Positions 19,961-32,616 of a DNA stretch of 64,000 nt are shown here, piece by piece. Numbering within the stretch: position 1 is the first letter of the stretch; every line of letters begins with the position of its first letter. Made by a program: the position numbers and the translations under genes. Origin of the DNA: Zygaena filipendulae (lineage: Eukaryota > Arthropoda > Insecta > Lepidoptera > Zygaenidae); assembly GCA_907165275.2 (NCBI GenBank), contig CAJRBF020000014.1:1-64000 (forward strand), written 5' to 3'. Below the pieces are notes generated by a model. It had not been told where the DNA came from, did not search any database, and was given only the letters and a program-made list of their open reading frames with translations.

Positions 19961-20896
19961 TTAGCGTTGTTTTTGTTTTGCTGTGGGACTTTTTAAGTTT
20001 TTTGAACTCACAAAGTTAAACCTTCTAATTGACACTCCACTCGGCCAGTGTGTTGTGTTTCTCACCAATTTCACCTTGTCGGCGGGAACGTCAAGTTTAA
20101 ATGAAGTGTACTGACCTCGAGTGACCACTAGTTGCTCGCATTTAATATTTTCGATGTCGCAATTTGATTTAACGTGCTGGAGAACATCCTGCACAGTAGT
20201 GTCTTCACTGAGGTTAAAAACATGCAGGCTCGAGAGGCGTGGTGTGGCTGCACGTAGAACCCGATGATTTAAGGGTTTGCCCAAGGATAGCACAGATAAC
20301 CGCGGCGCATCAACATCGGCAGCAACCGACGCAGGTGGAAGCACAGTCGGCTCAACAGCACCGGCCCCAGCATCCTGGGTGCCGATGCCGGCGCCGCCGC
20401 CAGATGATGCGGACGGCAGCGCCGCACGGCGCGGACGGCCACGTCGTGGTTTTTGTACTGGACCTGTTTGTTCCTCTGGTGTCGTCAGTGCTGGCTGTGT
20501 GGAAGGAACATTATTGCATCTATCACCCGCATCGGCCGGTGTATCGCCCAGTTCGATAATCTGTCCATTTTTTGAAATATCCATATATGTTAGGCAATGG
20601 GGCCCGGACTCATTCAATGAGACGTTGTTTGCGACCAGGAATCTAGATGGGATAGTGGAAGTATGTGCTCGTAATGCCTGTTGCTTTTTAGATGGTGAGT
20701 TTTTTTTAATAATATCTATTAGTTCGCATATTTGGTGATTCTGAGATGTTATTTCTTGTTGCTGTATGCGAATAAGATCGTAGCAGTCAATAAGTTTGCT
20801 TTTCACTTCCACTACCATATTTTCAAGATTTAAAACAACGTCCAATAACCTTTTCTCTTCTTCCTTAGCGCTAATTTTGGATTTTTGTGGTGCCAT
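19961..20896 (-). CDS. LINE ORF1 (coiled coil, AT-hook-like, RNA-binding-like tail)
   Basis: 311 residues, starting MAPQKSKIS. Residues about 10-65 are a predicted coiled coil (heptad-like leucines and isoleucines). About residues 150-160 carry KPRRGRPRR, an AT-hook-like core, then an alanine/glycine-rich linker. The C-terminal 110 residues (LSSLHVFNLSEDTTVQDVL...) look like the RNA-binding-type ORF1 domain of CR1-like elements. No zinc knuckles. The frame is intact; the full 5' end of the LINE seems to be present in this inverted piece. Confidence 0.7.
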   Translation of the reverse strand: MAPQKSKISAKEEEKRLLDVVLNLENMVVEVKSKLIDCYDLIRIQQQEITSQNHQICELIDIIKKNSPSKKQQALRAHTSTIPSRFLVANNVSLNESGPHCLTYMDISKNGQIIELGDTPADAGDRCNNVPSTQPALTTPEEQTGPVQKPRRGRPRRAALPSASSGGGAGIGTQDAGAGAVEPTVLPPASVAADVDAPRLSVLSLGKPLNHRVLRAATPRLSSLHVFNLSEDTTVQDVLQHVKSNCDIENIKCEQLVVTRGQYTSFKLDVPADKVKLVRNTTHWPSGVSIRRFNFVSSKNLKSPTAKQKQR

Positions 20897-21034
20897 CTTT
20901 GGTAATTTGAGTCAATATAATAAATTGAATGTCAAAATACAAAACTAAGTAATAATTCAATTAAAAAATGTCTTTAAATAATCAATATTTAAATAATTAT
21001 TGCGGAGCAAAATTAATTTGAACTTTCGCGCGCA

Positions 21035-22258
21035 GTGCGGGTAGGTGTAAAAAACAATGACCTACTGACAGACAAACAGTTTGCTTACAGGAAAAATATG
21101 TCCACCACAGCAGCTGCATATAAGTTATATAATTGCATCGCTACAGCACTCGATGATAAATACAAGGTAGCAGGTATATTCTGCGACCTTTCGAAAGCAT
21201 TTGATGTAATAAACGATAAACTGTTATTGGAAAAACTGAAACACTATGGTATCAAACGGAACGCTCACAAACTGTTCACATCGTTCTTATGTGACAGGTA
21301 CCAGACTGTTGAGGTGAAAATGGAGGGCAATAAAGTGCGTTCTAGGGCAGGAGCCGTACGGGTCGGTATTCCACAGGGATCGGCGTTAGGAAACACACTG
21401 TTCCTCACGTTTATAAACGACCTACCGACCTGTGTCTCTGACGGTTTGATGGTCTTGTTTGCGGACGACACCACAGTCATAGTTAGTGCGCCAACACACG
21501 AACACCTGGAGAGTAGGATCACAACTTCCTGTGAGCAGTTGCAAAAATGGTTTACGACGAACGGTCTTATTCTAAATGTTACCAAATCCAACGTGATGTT
21601 ATTCTCAGCTCGAAATTCTACTCTGTCCCCTACCATACAAACTCCAATGCCAATCTCTGTGACTAGCCGGTTTCTAGGCTTTCACATAGACAGCAACCTA
21701 AATTGGAAACATCACGTTGAGATTATTTGTGAAAAGCTGAGTGGTGCCGTATTTGCGATGAGAAAGCTCAAACCGATAATCTCCTCGGACGCACTGTTGC
21801 AAATTTATCACGCATATTTCCACTCCATCTTGTCGTATGGCATAATTCTTTGGGGAAACTCCACGGACTCGGATAGGGTGCTAAAAATGCAAAAACGAGC
21901 AGTGCGCATATTGGCAGATGTTAAACCAGGCCACTCGTGCAGAGATTTATTCACAAAATATAAAATAATGACATTTTATTCACAGTACGTATTTGACATA
22001 ATAATTTTCACCCGACGTAATTTACGTGATTTCGAGCGGATTGATATTCCTGGCAGAGTGACCCGACAGACTGGGCGGCTTAGGGTGGTGCCACGACGGT
22101 TGGCACTTATGGATAAAAATCCGCGAGTCATTGGCCCTTCGTTCTACGAAAAACTACCTGTAGACATTAAGAACGAAACCTCGGACGAAGCATTTCAGCG
22201 CCGGCTGAAAAACTTTTTATTGGATAAATCATTGTACTCTGTAAAAGAGTATCCATGA
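21035..22258 (+). CDS. LINE ORF2 reverse transcriptase and C-terminus
   Basis: 407 residues on the plus strand, opened artificially by the inversion joint (no native start). The RT order is clear: DKQFAYRKNMSTTAA, motif A FCDLSKAFDVIN, motif B GIPQGSALGNTLF, motif C LFADDTTVIV with intact ADD, the thumb with FLGFHIDSNLNWKHHV, and SILSYGIILWGN near the C-terminus. The catalytic residues are intact but the protein lacks its fingers and endonuclease, so it is not autonomous. Confidence 0.9.
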   Translation: MRVGVKNNDLLTDKQFAYRKNMSTTAAAYKLYNCIATALDDKYKVAGIFCDLSKAFDVINDKLLLEKLKHYGIKRNAHKLFTSFLCDRYQTVEVKMEGNKVRSRAGAVRVGIPQGSALGNTLFLTFINDLPTCVSDGLMVLFADDTTVIVSAPTHEHLESRITTSCEQLQKWFTTNGLILNVTKSNVMLFSARNSTLSPTIQTPMPISVTSRFLGFHIDSNLNWKHHVEIICEKLSGAVFAMRKLKPIISSDALLQIYHAYFHSILSYGIILWGNSTDSDRVLKMQKRAVRILADVKPGHSCRDLFTKYKIMTFYSQYVFDIIIFTRRNLRDFERIDIPGRVTRQTGRLRVVPRRLALMDKNPRVIGPSFYEKLPVDIKNETSDEAFQRRLKNFLLDKSLYSVKEYP

Positions 22259-22486
22259 CATTATATATTTACCAAGGTGACATTTTATTGAAAATAAATC
22301 GTTACCTAAGGTGTTTCTACTTGACATTAATTTTCTGTTATATTATTATTTAATAATATTTATTTTATTTTTTATATATTTTTTTCAAACAAATTGACAA
22401 TCTCTTTAGTGAATTTGTTTAATTTTGACATAAAATGTAAATGTAATTTTTAAAGAGAGAATAAAATATCTATCTATCTATCTATC

Positions 22487-25400
22487 TTAAACAATACCCT
22501 GATGTAGATTTTCTGCTTACTGTATCACCACCCCAATCAGCATCCACATAAGCTTGCAATATTTGATTATTACTGGATTCACAAACATTCCTTTTATATA
22601 TTAATTTTAAGTTCAAAGTTCCTTGTATATATCTAAGTACATGTTTTAAATGTTTCCATAAACATTCACTGGCACAGTTTTGAAATCTACTGAGAATACT
22701 TATAGAGATTGATAAATCAGGCCTGGTACCTATCATGGCATACATAATACAACCTATTAATTTTCTACATCTATTTTCCACTTCTGAATTTTCAGATTTT
22801 TCTTTAAATAGAAGATTAACATGAAGAATAAGATAAGTTTTAGATTTCTTATTTACCTGAATATATAGACACATATCAGTATTAGATCTAACAATGTTAT
22901 GACTAATCATGAACTCATGAAATGTATCATACCAATATCTAGGAGCCTTTTTAAGCCCATATAGAGCTTTATTTAATTTTCCAATTTTACCTGATTGAGA
23001 ATGACCTTTTGGTAAATAAATATAAATATTTTCATCAATTTTACTGTGAAAAAAAGCACTACATATATCTAGTTGATACATGACCCAATTATGGTGTGCG
23101 GCTATGGCTATAAGGGTTCTTACTGTTGTCATATTGATAACTGGGGAATATGTTTCTTCAAAAGACACACCTGACTGCTGAAAGCCACGGGCAACTAACC
23201 GAGCCTTATATATTTCTACCTTACCTTCACAATTTTTCTTCTTTCTAAATACCCACCTAGTGTCTATAATATTACTACCATTAGGTTTTTGTTCTATTAT
23301 ATTCCAAGTGTTATTCGATTCCAAAGCCTGAATTTCCCTATCGATGGCTTCTTGCCAGTTTTGTGATTCATTACTCATCATCGCTTTTTCATATGACTGT
23401 GGCTCATCATTTATATCTGATAGCAAAGCATAAACAACGTCAGAATTATAGTACCCATACCTATCAGGTGCCTGTATTGTATTCCTGTCTCGTAGACAGT
23501 ATGTTTTACTTTTAGGGGGACTAACCTGATCCTGATCCTGACTACCGCAGTTCAGTGTTTGTATTACCTCCTGTTCTGGGATATTACTATTTAATATTGA
23601 AGTTTCCTCATCATCACTTCCTTCATCCGAAATACAAGGTGAAGTTTCCTTTTGTTTTATATCTAAGTTTGTTTCTGACAGGAAAATTACATCTCTAACC
23701 GTTTTAACTACATTTTTATTTGCAAAATATACTCTATAACCTTTAATTTCACTTTCATAACCTACAAAAATTCCAAATTCACTTTTATTATCAAATTTCT
23801 TTCTCTTTTCTTTAGGAATATGTACCGAGCAAGATGAACCAAATTTCTTGAAAAAGTTTATATCAAATGTTTTGTTGAACCATATTTCATAAGGACTTTT
23901 ATGTTTAATTGGACTTACCCCGCATCTGTTTAATGTGAATACCACGGTGTTGACTGCCTCAGCCCAAAAACGCTTAGACATATCAGCAATAAGTGTTCTT
24001 GCTGCCTCCACAACAGTCCTGTTCTCCCGTTCAGCTCGCCCATTTTGCTGTGGGGTATATGCTACAGTTCTCTGGTGACAAATACCATGGCTATCTAACA
24101 ACCTTTTAATATCCCTATTACAAAATTCAAGACCATTATCAGTTCTTAAAGTTTTTATACAATTGCCAGTTTGATTCTTTACCATTTTTAATAAATTATC
24201 CAAATATATTTTTACCTCATTTTTGTTTTTAAGAAAATAAACAAATTTATAACCTGACATATCATCCTTACACAAAAGAAAGTACTTAGAACCACCTATG
24301 GACTCAACTTCCATGGGACCACATAGATCAGCATGTATAAGTTCACCTACAGTGCCTGCCCTTGACTCACTATTAGTATAAGATATTCTATGTTGTTTGC
24401 CAAGTAAACAGTTTTTACATGAAGTTAATTTTGTATCCAAGTATTTAATATTATGATTCTTTAAGTATTCTTTCACATATTGATAGTTTTGATGACAAAA
24501 TTTATCGTGCCAGTCAGATAAGCTTGATACATAGTTGGCTATGACTGTTTTTGGTTTGAACTTTAATTTATACAATTTATTGTTGTGTCTTTCAGCTATA
24601 GCTCTTAAATTACCTTTAGAATCCAAAATGTTACATAGATTTTTATTACTTTGCATATTATAACCTTTATCTAAACATTTACCAACAGAGAATAAGTTAA
24701 TTTTAAGTAGAGGAACAAAAAGTACATTACTAATGGTTGTAAAGATCCATGATTGTCCATTCCAGGCTTCTACTTCCACAGTGCCTGTACCTGAAATTTG
24801 TAAAGTGGTGCCGTCACCAATTTTAACCTTTATGTCACTTGTTACACTTTCACTGAAACTTGTAAATAGAGAACGGTTGCAACACATATGCTCACTAGCG
24901 CCTGAATCCAATAGCCACTCCATGGTCGAGTCTGTCTTGCCAGGAACACCGGAAGCCGCAGATACAAATGCATTGCCACTGTCATTGCTGCTGCATGCAT
25001 TGCCATTGTGTTCGGATTTGTGTTTATATTGGCTGCTCTTATTCCGTCTAAACCAACATTTATCTATAGAATGTCCAAATTTCTTGCAATAATTGCATTG
25101 CAGTTGTTGTGTTTGTGCATTACTGGTTCTACAAAAGCGGGCAATATGACCTGACCGATGACATTTGAAACACTTCTTGTCTTGTTTAGCTACTAGAGCA
25201 TTGGACGATGGCTCATTTAATTGATGTTGTAATCTTGTTTCCTCCAAGTATAAACGCGCTGTCAGTTCATTGAGGGTTTGTGATGCTTGGGGCACTGACT
25301 CCCACGCAGATAGAAAATAATTGTAGTCAGGGGGTAGACTCATTAAAATTTTAGATAGTATCATTTGATCATCAATTTTCTTTCCCCGTGCTTGGATTTT

Positions 25401-25763
25401 AGCTTTGAGATCTTCAATTTTAGATAGAAATTCGGCCATAGTACCACTTGAATAAGTAAGGTTATAGAATTTTTGATACAAAAGATGTACACTTACATGA
25501 GATTCGTGTTCGAAGATTGATATTAACTTTTGCCAAACCTCATATGCAGATTTACATGACAGGATGTGAGGTATTACGCCTTCTTCCATGCGGTTAACTA
25601 GGATTGACATGGCTTTTGAATCTTTCTCTTTGTTAGGATCTGTGACCGGTTTCGAAATTACCTCTTCATACCCCTTTGATTTTAGGGTAATTAAAACTTG
25701 GAATTTCCACACATTCCAGTTTTCGGTACCACGAAGTTTGATACCTTTTTCTTCTTTGTCCAT
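22487..25763 (-). CDS. Copia gag-pol polyprotein (RT with internal deletion)
   Basis: About 1090 residues from the ATG at 25763. Gag of the UBN2 type; two CCHC knuckles (CFKCHRSGHIARFC near residue 198, CNYCKKFGHSIDKC near 223); protease WLLDSGASEHM near 285; integrase with HDKFCHQ...CKNCLLGK and the catalytic HADLCGP, LRTDNGLEF and QNGRAERENR; then RT with KARLVARGFQQ, LDICSAFFHSKI and LNKALYGLKKAPRYW. The expected YVDD is absent: the frame goes from LILHVNLLFK straight to RKLIGCIMYAM, an in-frame deletion of about 70 residues. Despite the near-identical LTRs, this copy could not make active RT. The end joins the RNase H part at 18616-19034. Confidence 0.95.
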
Positions 25764-25898
25764 TTTTTTCTTTGTTCTAATTCGTTACCACAAAATGGCC
25801 GCTGTCCCAAACCGACGCCGAACGAAGTTCGTATTTCTTTATTTCTCGCGAATCTTACACCCAACCTATGACAATGTTATGGCGCTGGGCCCATAACC

Positions 25899-26084
25899 TG
25901 TTTTCTTTCAGGTTGGTTTTAATATTATAATAAAATATTGATACTGATCGGATGGTTTTTATTTAATTATATTCACACAAAATTACAGCGTACATGCACT
26001 CGTTAAGCTTCAGAGGTAAGAGAGAGAGAATGTTGCCAGTGCACATAGACTAATAAGTTAAACGTTTCATTACACTTATCAACA
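25899..26084 (-). repeat. Copia 5' LTR with adjoining tRNA-iMet half primer site
   Basis: 186 bp, one difference from the 3' LTR. The primer-binding sequence at 25884-25898 directly follows it on the minus strand. Confidence 0.93.
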
Positions 26085-27018
26085 TATATTTTCAAAATAT
26101 ATTGAATATTGCAATGGGGAGCCACTCACGCAGTACGATAAACTCTCACAATATTCGTGAAACCACCCAAAAAAAAGCTGAGAGTTTGCGCGATGCTATG
26201 TGTTTGGCCATGAAAGATAAACTCCTCAGTCTTAAATTGGACATTGCATCATACCATTTGAGAAGTTTTCTAGGAATAAATCTACAATTCGTTGAAAATG
26301 GTCAAATTAATATCAAAACATTAAGTGTAACAGAACTCACCCAAAGGCATACAGCCGATTTTTTAAAAGAACAATTAATATACGTATTAAACCGATTCAG
26401 GATATCTATTTCACAAATTTATTCTGTGACCACAGATAATGGGGCCAACGTTCTTAAAATGGTCAGATTAGTAGAACAAGCATTAAAAACTAGCCTCAAA
26501 GAAAGTGAAGACGATTCATCCGACGAAGAAAATGAAATTATTGAAAATGAAGACGTAAATTTCATTCTAGAAGATTACCTAGATAGTGAACATCATTTGG
26601 TAGCAGCCGTTAGATGTGCTGCTCATACGTTGCAGCTAGCGGTACAGGACGCTTTAGGGAAGGATACTTCACTTTCCCTACAAATGCTCACAAGTGCTCG
26701 TGACGTTGTAAAAAAGTTACGCACCACGTTGTTCCAACATGTCTTACAAAGAGCTGGAGCTAAAAAACCGGTGCTGGATTGCCCCACACGTTGGAGTTCT
26801 AGTTACATACGACATGCTTACGCGGTTATTAGAACTTCGGTCGATATGCACGGAGAATTATGAGCTCTACATATCGGAGACAACATGGAATGTTATTGAG
26901 GTCACGGTGGCGTCTCTAAAACCTACCAAAATTTTGACACAAAAACTTCAAATTGAGCAATTAACAATGGGTGATTTTTATCTCAATTGGATCAACTGCA
27001 AATTAGCGCTGCAAACGC

Positions 27019-27355
27019 TGTTAGCGATTCATATTTTGTATAAAGTCTAGAGGAGTGATGGTCACATCACATCCCTCTTTTATTTTTCTCAAACACTGTT
27101 GATGGTTGTCTGGGGTCAGACAAGTTTCAGAATGGCCGACTGTTAGCGTTCGCCATTTTGATACCGTTGGCACTGACAGTGACAGGTGACATAAAACGTC
27201 ATGTGACGCGTATTTGGGGTGGAAGCCGTCAACGGTGAGTGAGATCGGCATTATCGTTTGTGGAATTGGCGCGAGTGCACGCACTCGCGCATTTACTTTG
27301 TGATACAGTAAATAAAACAGTTGCTTAATGTATTAATCGAGTATCATTTCTAACA
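27019..27355 (+). repeat. 5' LTR of non-coding element
   Basis: Carries AATAAA-type signal near 27311 and a perfect 10-bp hairpin at 27269-27290 (GCGCGAGTGC/GCACTCGCGC). Confidence 0.93.
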
Positions 27356-27589
27356 TTTCAGAAGTGCGATAAAGAAACCAAACACCCATGGCCAGGACTA
27401 AGGCGCTCCGGTGCATCACACCAGGCGCCAGGCGCAGACCGGGTAAGCGACGGTGCTGCCCAGTGCATCTAGATTCCCAAGGTGCGGCCTGACGACGAAA
27501 CATAAGACCAGAAAACCAAGTTCAATCTGGTATGTACTTACCTAGTGTCTTTGTTTAATGCTGAAAGCGAAAAGATACAGCGGTATCTA

Positions 27590-27970
27590 CTGAATATGTA
27601 AACGCTGGATGAGTCTTTGTTTTCGATTCTTGGTACAAACTTTATATGCTTACACATTATGCATAGTTTAATATATTGATATACATATAACGGTATTTAC
27701 AGAATACGTAAACGCTGGTTTATTTCTTCTTTTAGTTGTCATACAGAATAAGTTTCAGACATTATATAGTTAAAATTGACACCTAACCACATAGCAGTGT
27801 TTACTGATATTTTAAATGTTGAACTTTTCTGGATTAGGTATGTTTTTTATTTAGTATCTATAGTCACACAGTATAAGTTTCAGACACTATAATAATATAG
27901 TTAAAATAGATACCTACCCACATAGCAGTGTTTACTGATATAAAAGTTGTACTTTTCCCTTTTCTAAAGT
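27590..27970. repeat. Degenerate tandem repeats in the LTR-element interior
   Basis: Two pairs of related units: (a) cggtat(c/t)tac...gaata(t/c)gtaaacgctgg near 27580 and 27692; (b) a unit of about 130 bases with ataagtttcagaca(t/c) and acatagcagtgtttactgat, near 27745-27830 and 27865-27955. Confidence 0.7.
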
Positions 27971-29536
27971 CATGGTGCAAGTTTTACCCACCTAGGTAGG
28001 TGTGTAAAAAAAAAGTAACCAATGTTTATCACGAAAGGTGTAACAACACCATGGATCAATTAATTAATTAGTTCAACTGGTCCATGAACAACACGAAAGT
28101 TAGCTGAGTTGCATAGCTTTTCTTGTCTCATAGGATCTCCTATGCAAGTTAATAGTTCCCAGCTCTGATATCAAGTTAGTTAGCATGCCTACCTACTATT
28201 TGAATGAAGTATCTAATAATCATGCAAATAGGCAAAGCTTCATTGAATCATTTAGTATAAATCTGTGGATGCAGTAATGATATTTTGATTAAAGAATTAT
28301 CTAATCTTACAGTCTAGTGGGTAATGATATTGTACCTACCTGTGCTTTAGAAATAATCTCTTATGATTCTTCTTATGATAAAAGACTAATATTAGTGACC
28401 TTCAAATAAAAAAAAAAAAAAAAATGGAACATCAATTTTGTGACCGAAGTATTCACTCATAATTTATTACAGTGCCTTTCCTAAGTTTGTAATATGAGGG
28501 GATTGCTTCTATCTGAAGTCGAGATCTAACTTTAGCTGTGGTTAACCTTAATGAGAAAAAGAAATTTGGTAACTCTTTAAACTTCAAAACTAGCCAAATT
28601 TTGAAAACGTGCAGCTTGGTAAAGAATCAATCAGTAGCAAACATCGCTTAGTGACTAGGGTTGTAACACCATAGTAGGGGCTTGAGTTTTATCCCTAGGA
28701 GATGTAGCAAGACTTTCAAAATATCAGTAAGAAAATGAGACTAGCAAGCAAAACTAGGTAAATTCAAAAGAAAATCATCAAAGCATTGTAAAAAAAAAAA
28801 AAAAAGAAGGGATTACAACAATCTCTTAGTCTTTTGAGTTTATTGAAAAACTAGCAGTACTCCGCGGTTTCACCCATGTTAATTTGAGGAAAACCCTCCA
28901 AATTATATTTATTTAGGGACGATAGTTTTGATGTGTATGGTTCTAAATCTAGAATAGAAGTCCGTCAAAACCATAATGAAAATACAAATCAGAATATACA
29001 TTTTGAAATTTATAAAAATAATTACATTAGAATATAAAATATTATAACAGTTACAATAAATATAGGCCATAGATAAGCAATGGTGCGTTACCTAAACTGG
29101 CGAAAGTTTGAGTAAATTGTATCTTAAAATTGTAGCATTTTTTTTGTAGCAATTCTTTTGTGTTTAATATTTTGATGGTATTTGAACAATGTAATAAGAT
29201 AAACACATAATTGAAAAACGTTCTATAACCCTCGATAAAGCGTCTTGTATCAATAACTTAATTGTGTTGGTTATCGTGGGCCAATTGTAACATAAAGTTA
29301 CCTTATAACATCAGCTACCCACCTGTAACAAATGTTTTAACGTGCTTCGGTGTACCTGCCTCAAAGATTATTCGGAGCACAAAGATTTAAAAATCATCTT
29401 CTATCAAAACGTAAGGACCATAATACATCATGCATCTGGTAGAAAGCTGTTTGACACTAACTGTGTCCGGTTTCACTTGTGCGAAACTCGTTTTGTAAAA
29501 ATACTTTTCTTGACACCCCATTTAAATGGATTAAAT

Positions 29537-29765
29537 CCCTTATGTTACTTCAAGCTAAGATTGATTTACCTGTGGAAACCGCGTGGTAATCCGTTCATTA
29601 GTTTCTAAGATTAGCGTGAACGGACACGCAGATTCTACTCTTTTATTGTGTTGCCTTTATGTTGCTTCAAGCTAAGCTTGATTTACCTGCGAAAACCGCA
29701 TGTTAATCCGTTCATTAGTTTCGAAGATTAGCATAAACGGACACGCAGATTCTAATCTTTTAGTA
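29537..29765. repeat. Tandem duplication, 117-bp period
   Basis: Two copies (cttcaagctaag at 29549 and 29666) share taatccgttcattagtttc and aacggacacgcagattcta, about 90 percent identical by eye. Confidence 0.85.
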
Positions 29766-29989
29766 CAGTGTCGATAGATTACAAACAGACACTTCAATAT
29801 TATTAACTGCTAAAGTGTAGGTAAAACAGAAAATTAATAACGCAGAAAAGTAATTTTATGGTGATTACTGAATCGATGGTGAATTAGTAAGTCAGAGAAA
29901 TAATACAATACCTAATATTAAAGATTATATACAATACCTAATATTATCTATTTATCAAGAACTCACAAGCACCACCAAACACACTTTCT

Positions 29990-30105
29990 GCAGATCTTGA
30001 AGGTTGACTGGCAGAGAATGCCACAATGGCATTAAGTCCGCCTTTTGTACCATATTGTGCAAAAAGTTTAAATAAATAAATAAAAAATAAATAAATAAAG
30101 AAAGG
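29990..30105 (+). mobile_element. LINE 3' tail fragment
   Basis: Reads ggcagagaatgcc...ggcattaagtccgcc...tgtaccatattgtgc, then taaataaata repeats. This end is typical of lepidopteran LINEs. No coding part. Confidence 0.6.
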
Positions 30106-32616
30106 TATAATTTAATATTGATTAAGTACACTAAAACACGACATAGAAGACTAAACTAATATGTCCCGAAAAAAAATCTCAAAAATAAAGTATAAAAATA
30201 CGTACTACCAGGGTTTTTTAACCTTTATAATCCATATGATCTAAATAGGGCATCATCACCAATGTAGTCGTTGATTTATTAACATTCAATTAAGGTTATA
30301 ATATATCCATTCGTTGTTATTGACCGAACGTCAATATCGAGGTTTAGAATGTAAACTTACAATAATCGTACATGTACTAGTATAGATTATTGAAAGCCGC
30401 AGATAGGTACCGAAAAACGCGTGTCGAGTTAATCTTCGTTATTTCAGTCACCTATGTATTTTGAACTCATCTATTTTGTACAATGAGCTGGTGGTTTTGT
30501 AGATAATTAACCCTAACCGTGTTTGATGTAGGGATCAGTGTAGTATTATCGTTGGCGTTTGGCCATAATTAAAGAAAAAGAAGAAAATATTGTTATTTTA
30601 TGTGCAATAAAGGATTAAATAGTGATAATATTAATAATAATTTAGTATAACTTCAGTACACCACTTAGATTCACAACGAGGATTACTTAAACCAAAAAGG
30701 ACCTACATAAAAGTGGACTCCCTAATAGAGTAGTCTCAATTCTCTCAGTTTGTTTTTTTAAATCGCCCAATATTCCGTTTTCACTCAATGTAATAAAGGT
30801 ATTAAAATGTTGTGTTGATGCAAAAGATTTCATGTTAGTATCACTTTGCCGAGTCGGCAATGGAAGGTACACTTCTATAAACAATGAATTTGTTAATCAT
30901 TATAACAGTAATTTCCAGAATAAATCCAAGTATATTCTCATAGTAACAAGAACTAACAGTAAATTGATAATATATATTGTATACTTCAATTACCCATAAG
31001 ATGAATAGTGTGGAGGAACAAGTAGACCCCCTGTCTAATGATCACCCTTTTAATATCCATGCTATTCTTCTTCGACTCTTTATACAGCTCTGTTAATTGT
31101 TATATTTGGTTACCATGAAGAATAGTATGGTATTAGTATGGTGTCAAGTAAATTACAAACAGAACCAAGAGAGTCCTAACCAATATTTAGTAAACTAGGT
31201 ACCTATCCTTGAAATATGACAAAATAAGTTATTGGTTTTAATAATCTTCGACCATATTCCACAACTTTATAGAATATCATGGCATGGATATTAGGGAAAA
31301 TGTTTTAGAGAAACTATTTAAGACACTAAACAATACTAAAATAAATTCAAAGGACTTTGAGCTTACCCTAGTAAAACTTATCTTCGCAAAGCGTTGATTA
31401 TCCAAGATAGATAGGTACACATCACACCAGTAAGTGACATTAAAATATGTTAAAATAAACTGAACGAGACAAAGCCTTGTAATAATATAATAGATAATAC
31501 CAAATATAAAATATAAGAGTGTGTTTACGATTTACTAGCAAAATGACGTAGTTGCCCTGTTGAGCACCCTGTATCTTGTAAGGGCCTCCCTTAGTGAAAA
31601 ATTTATAGACATGAACGACTACATAATCTACGATGCCTTTTTGGATAAATCATGTCACTGGATTTCGTAGAAAATCGAAAATCGTAGTATCGTTAGATCT
31701 ATCTTGACTATCAAAGATATTTTGTACAGCTGTTTTACGGCTAAAACGCATTCCGCTTAGCAGAACGCGAACATATTCGTGTTATGTAACATTAGTAGAA
31801 ACTAGTATTACCTACAAAGAAGCGTAGAAAAGTAGACTTAAGCAAACGGGTAAATTTGGACCTATTTTCTTCGTAATGGTGAATTTTAGTAAAAAGAAAA
31901 TACGTCTTCATTATTCAGTCTTATAAGACACAGAGAAAATAGTATGATAACTAGCGACTATGTAGGCGGTGTAGGCGCATTACGGTTGCAATGAAGCAAT
32001 TACTCTGACTTTCCCGAAGCTCCCCTTGCTGGCACCTCTAATGTATTTCCCACAATATTCCCAAAGCTGAAATTTGGAAACGGTGACTGGGTAGAAAAGT
32101 GACCGAACGGCGGCGTACTACCTACATTCATTATGCCAGTATATGTATTTGTGCACTATGGTCTTGTGCACGGGAGTCACCCGGCGACACTGGTTTTCAT
32201 CCTAAACTGAGTTGTTGCCTCTTCTATCTATTCTGTGGTAAAAGGTTTGCGGTCAGAACTTAACAACTCTATCGAGTTATTGAATTGCAATAATAATCGC
32301 TTAATATCTGGGTCACCAAGCTTCGCTCGTTGTGTATAGCGCCATCTGTTGTTAAGTAGAAAAACAAACACTCATTTTTCATTGCCTGAAAACACGGATG
32401 AAGCGACGCTTTCAAAAATGAAACCAAGCTAGATTGATTAATCGCCCCCGAAACCCCCGGCATACTAAATTTCACGAAAATTGTTGGAGCAGTAGTAACA
32501 GTAATAAAATTTAAGTGTTTGTTGTGAACCGATTCTTGAAGTACTTTTCACAAGTAGAACTATTTAAGTAATTTAATTTACTGATAGCGTAAATTGAGGC
32601 AACGAGCCAAGTGAAC

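Larger units (their letters stand above)
19039..22486 (+). mobile_element. CR1/jockey-like LINE with 5' inversion, inserted in Copia
   Basis: The 3' part (about 21025-22486) lies on the plus strand: RT, 3' UTR and a (TATC)n tail. The 5' part (about 19039-21025) lies on the minus strand: ORF1 and the endonuclease. The two pieces meet near 21020-21035, and the middle (end of endonuclease to RT fingers) is missing. TTAA flanks both sides (19035-19038 and 22487-22490), a target typical of the LINE endonuclease. This is the classical twin-priming product. Confidence 0.9.
17998..26084 (-). mobile_element. Ty1/Copia retrotransposon, young, with nested LINE
   Basis: LTRs of 186 bp at each end (tgttttctt...ttatcaaca on the plus strand) differ at one base, so insertion was recent. 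Next to the 5' LTR, 25884-25898 reads as the initiator tRNA-Met half-molecule primer site on the minus strand (GGTTATGGGCCCAGC), as in Drosophila copia. The 3' LTR is preceded by a G-run polypurine tract (18184-18190). No 5-bp target duplication is visible: left flank aaagc, right flank tatat. Confidence 0.95.

Noticed and set aside
20239..20738. Plus-strand ORFs of 106 and 153 residues
   Set aside because: Shadows of the LINE ORF1 on the opposite strand.
26739..27050. Separate 103-residue ORF
   Set aside because: It is the transposase continuing in another frame after a 4-bp duplication, with an LTR-derived tail.
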